Source: Phellopilus nigrolimitatus (Eukaryota > Basidiomycota > Agaricomycetes > Hymenochaetales > Hymenochaetaceae). Taken from it: DNA of 64,000 nt. The stretch is taken from contig JAJOHG010000104.1 in NCBI GenBank assembly GCA_021029095.1, forward strand, positions 30,900 through 94,899, given 5' to 3'. The translations under genes were made by a program, and so were the position numbers. Positions 63,326 through 64,000 of the stretch are shown piece by piece (the stretch's first letter is position 1; the number at the start of each line of letters is the position of its first letter). The notes under the pieces were generated by a model that had not been told where the DNA came from, did not search any database, and worked only from the letters and a program-made list of their open reading frames with translations.

Positions 63326-64000
63326 CTACTTCCGATACCTGCAAAAGTATTACTCAGCAACCTACACGAATAGACTCAAGAAATAAAACTGACCAGAGTG
63401 TTGATTTGCGGTTACGTCGCATCTTGCGCTGCAATTGCAGCATGCCATACAAAGCGCCTCCGGCTGTCGGTGGGCAGCCCGCACGTAAATGTCGACCGGA
63501 ACGATGCCTAATAGAACAGGTGTGAGAAGTCTCTAGAGAGATGTGGTGAAGAGCACTCACGATCACAGCCCCGAACGACAATACGAGTAATGATAGTAGC
63601 CACCCCCATTCGCGCACGAGCCCATCGAATCACCCATCCTAGCCCAAGACGAATGTCAGCAATACGCTTCCAAAAGAGAGATCAGGCGAAAGGGACAGCG
63701 ACATACGGGGCTCAGGCATCTGGTCGTACACTTTCCGCAACGCAGGGGCCATCTTGTTCGTAAGTGTGCCCGCGACGATCATAATGTCCGACTGACGCGG
63801 GCTCGCGCGGAAGACGACGCCGAGACGGTCCTGGTCGTAGCGCGCAGCGGCCATGTGCATCATCTCCACCGCGCAGCAAGCGAGACCTACAGAAAATGAA
63901 ATGGCATGTGCGAGAAGAAGGAGCAATGAAGTTATATAAGCCAGAGCGAGCTCTAGGAAGGAGAAGAGAAAAGAAGAGGAACAACGTACCGAAAGTCATC
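63326..64000 (-). CDS. NDUFS7: NADH:ubiquinone oxidoreductase 20 kDa (PSST) subunit, 3' part
   Basis: Complex I subunit that holds iron-sulfur cluster N2 next to the quinone site. The 5' end lies beyond the window. Reading from 64,000: MTFG, intron, [20 protein letters not shown] (two N2 cysteines in ACC), [40 protein letters not shown], then after an intron a stretch where the conserved [16 protein letters not shown] is out of frame (one T missing near 63,630, two bases missing near 63,580). Next is VVRGCDR, an intron, IVPVDIYV, another frame slip near 63,481, [23 protein letters not shown] and finally YRK at TAG 63,326-63,328. The gene is essential, so these slips look more like sequence errors than real decay. 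Confidence 0.88.

Overview
This window reads as nuclear DNA of a filamentous basidiomycete, most probably an Agaricomycete. Genes carry many short introns (about 40-90 nt). The gene set is fungal: tRNA methyltransferase TRM11, topoisomerase I, complex I subunits, TIM17, phosphomevalonate kinase, an AVT-type transporter and a VanZ-like protein. The accessory genes are typical of mushroom-forming fungi: NACHT-WD40 proteins, a CDCA7-type zinc-finger protein, and a DNA-base-modification-family protein with a chromodomain.

Layout. 0-12 kb: TRM11 (+), a B12/NDUFB3-like complex I subunit (-) sharing a divergent promoter with TOP1 (+), an SWS1/ZSWIM7-like SWIM protein (-), and a decayed serine carboxypeptidase (-). 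13.5-22.4 kb: a NACHT-WD40 gene with a C2-like N-terminus. It is cut by a 3.4 kb element with hAT hallmarks (8-bp target duplication, TAGAG termini, subterminal repeats). That element has no visible transposase but carries intron-containing fragments of three unrelated host genes: SMC2, an FCP1-like phosphatase and SEC24. 22.7-28.6 kb: relics of the CDCA7-like gene, TOP1 and importin-beta. 28.6-36.2 kb: a young, nearly full-length Ty3/gypsy chromovirus with a predicted self-priming site, a -1 frameshift signal and an extra zinc-knuckle ORF. 36.2-41.7 kb: a second, 5'-truncated WD40 copy directly after the 3' LTR, another CDCA7 relic, another TOP1 relic and a third WD40-gene tail.

41.7-64 kb is mostly ordinary housekeeping sequence: the intact CDCA7-DDT-WHIM gene (-) divergent from TIM17 (+), an Mmc1-like mitochondrial protein (+), a VanZ-like membrane protein (-) divergent from proline iminopeptidase (+), an AVT transporter (+) convergent with ERG8 (-), a conserved fungal protein of unknown function (-), an HMUDK-helical/chromodomain gene (-), and the 3' part of NDUFS7 (-).

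The 13-44 kb part is a segmental-duplication and transposon hotspot. A module made of a WD40-gene tail, a CDCA7 3' half and a TOP1 relic appears in two full but decayed copies, and the first two parts appear a third time at the functional CDCA7 gene. All identifications come from reading translations and recalling family motifs. No database search was run.
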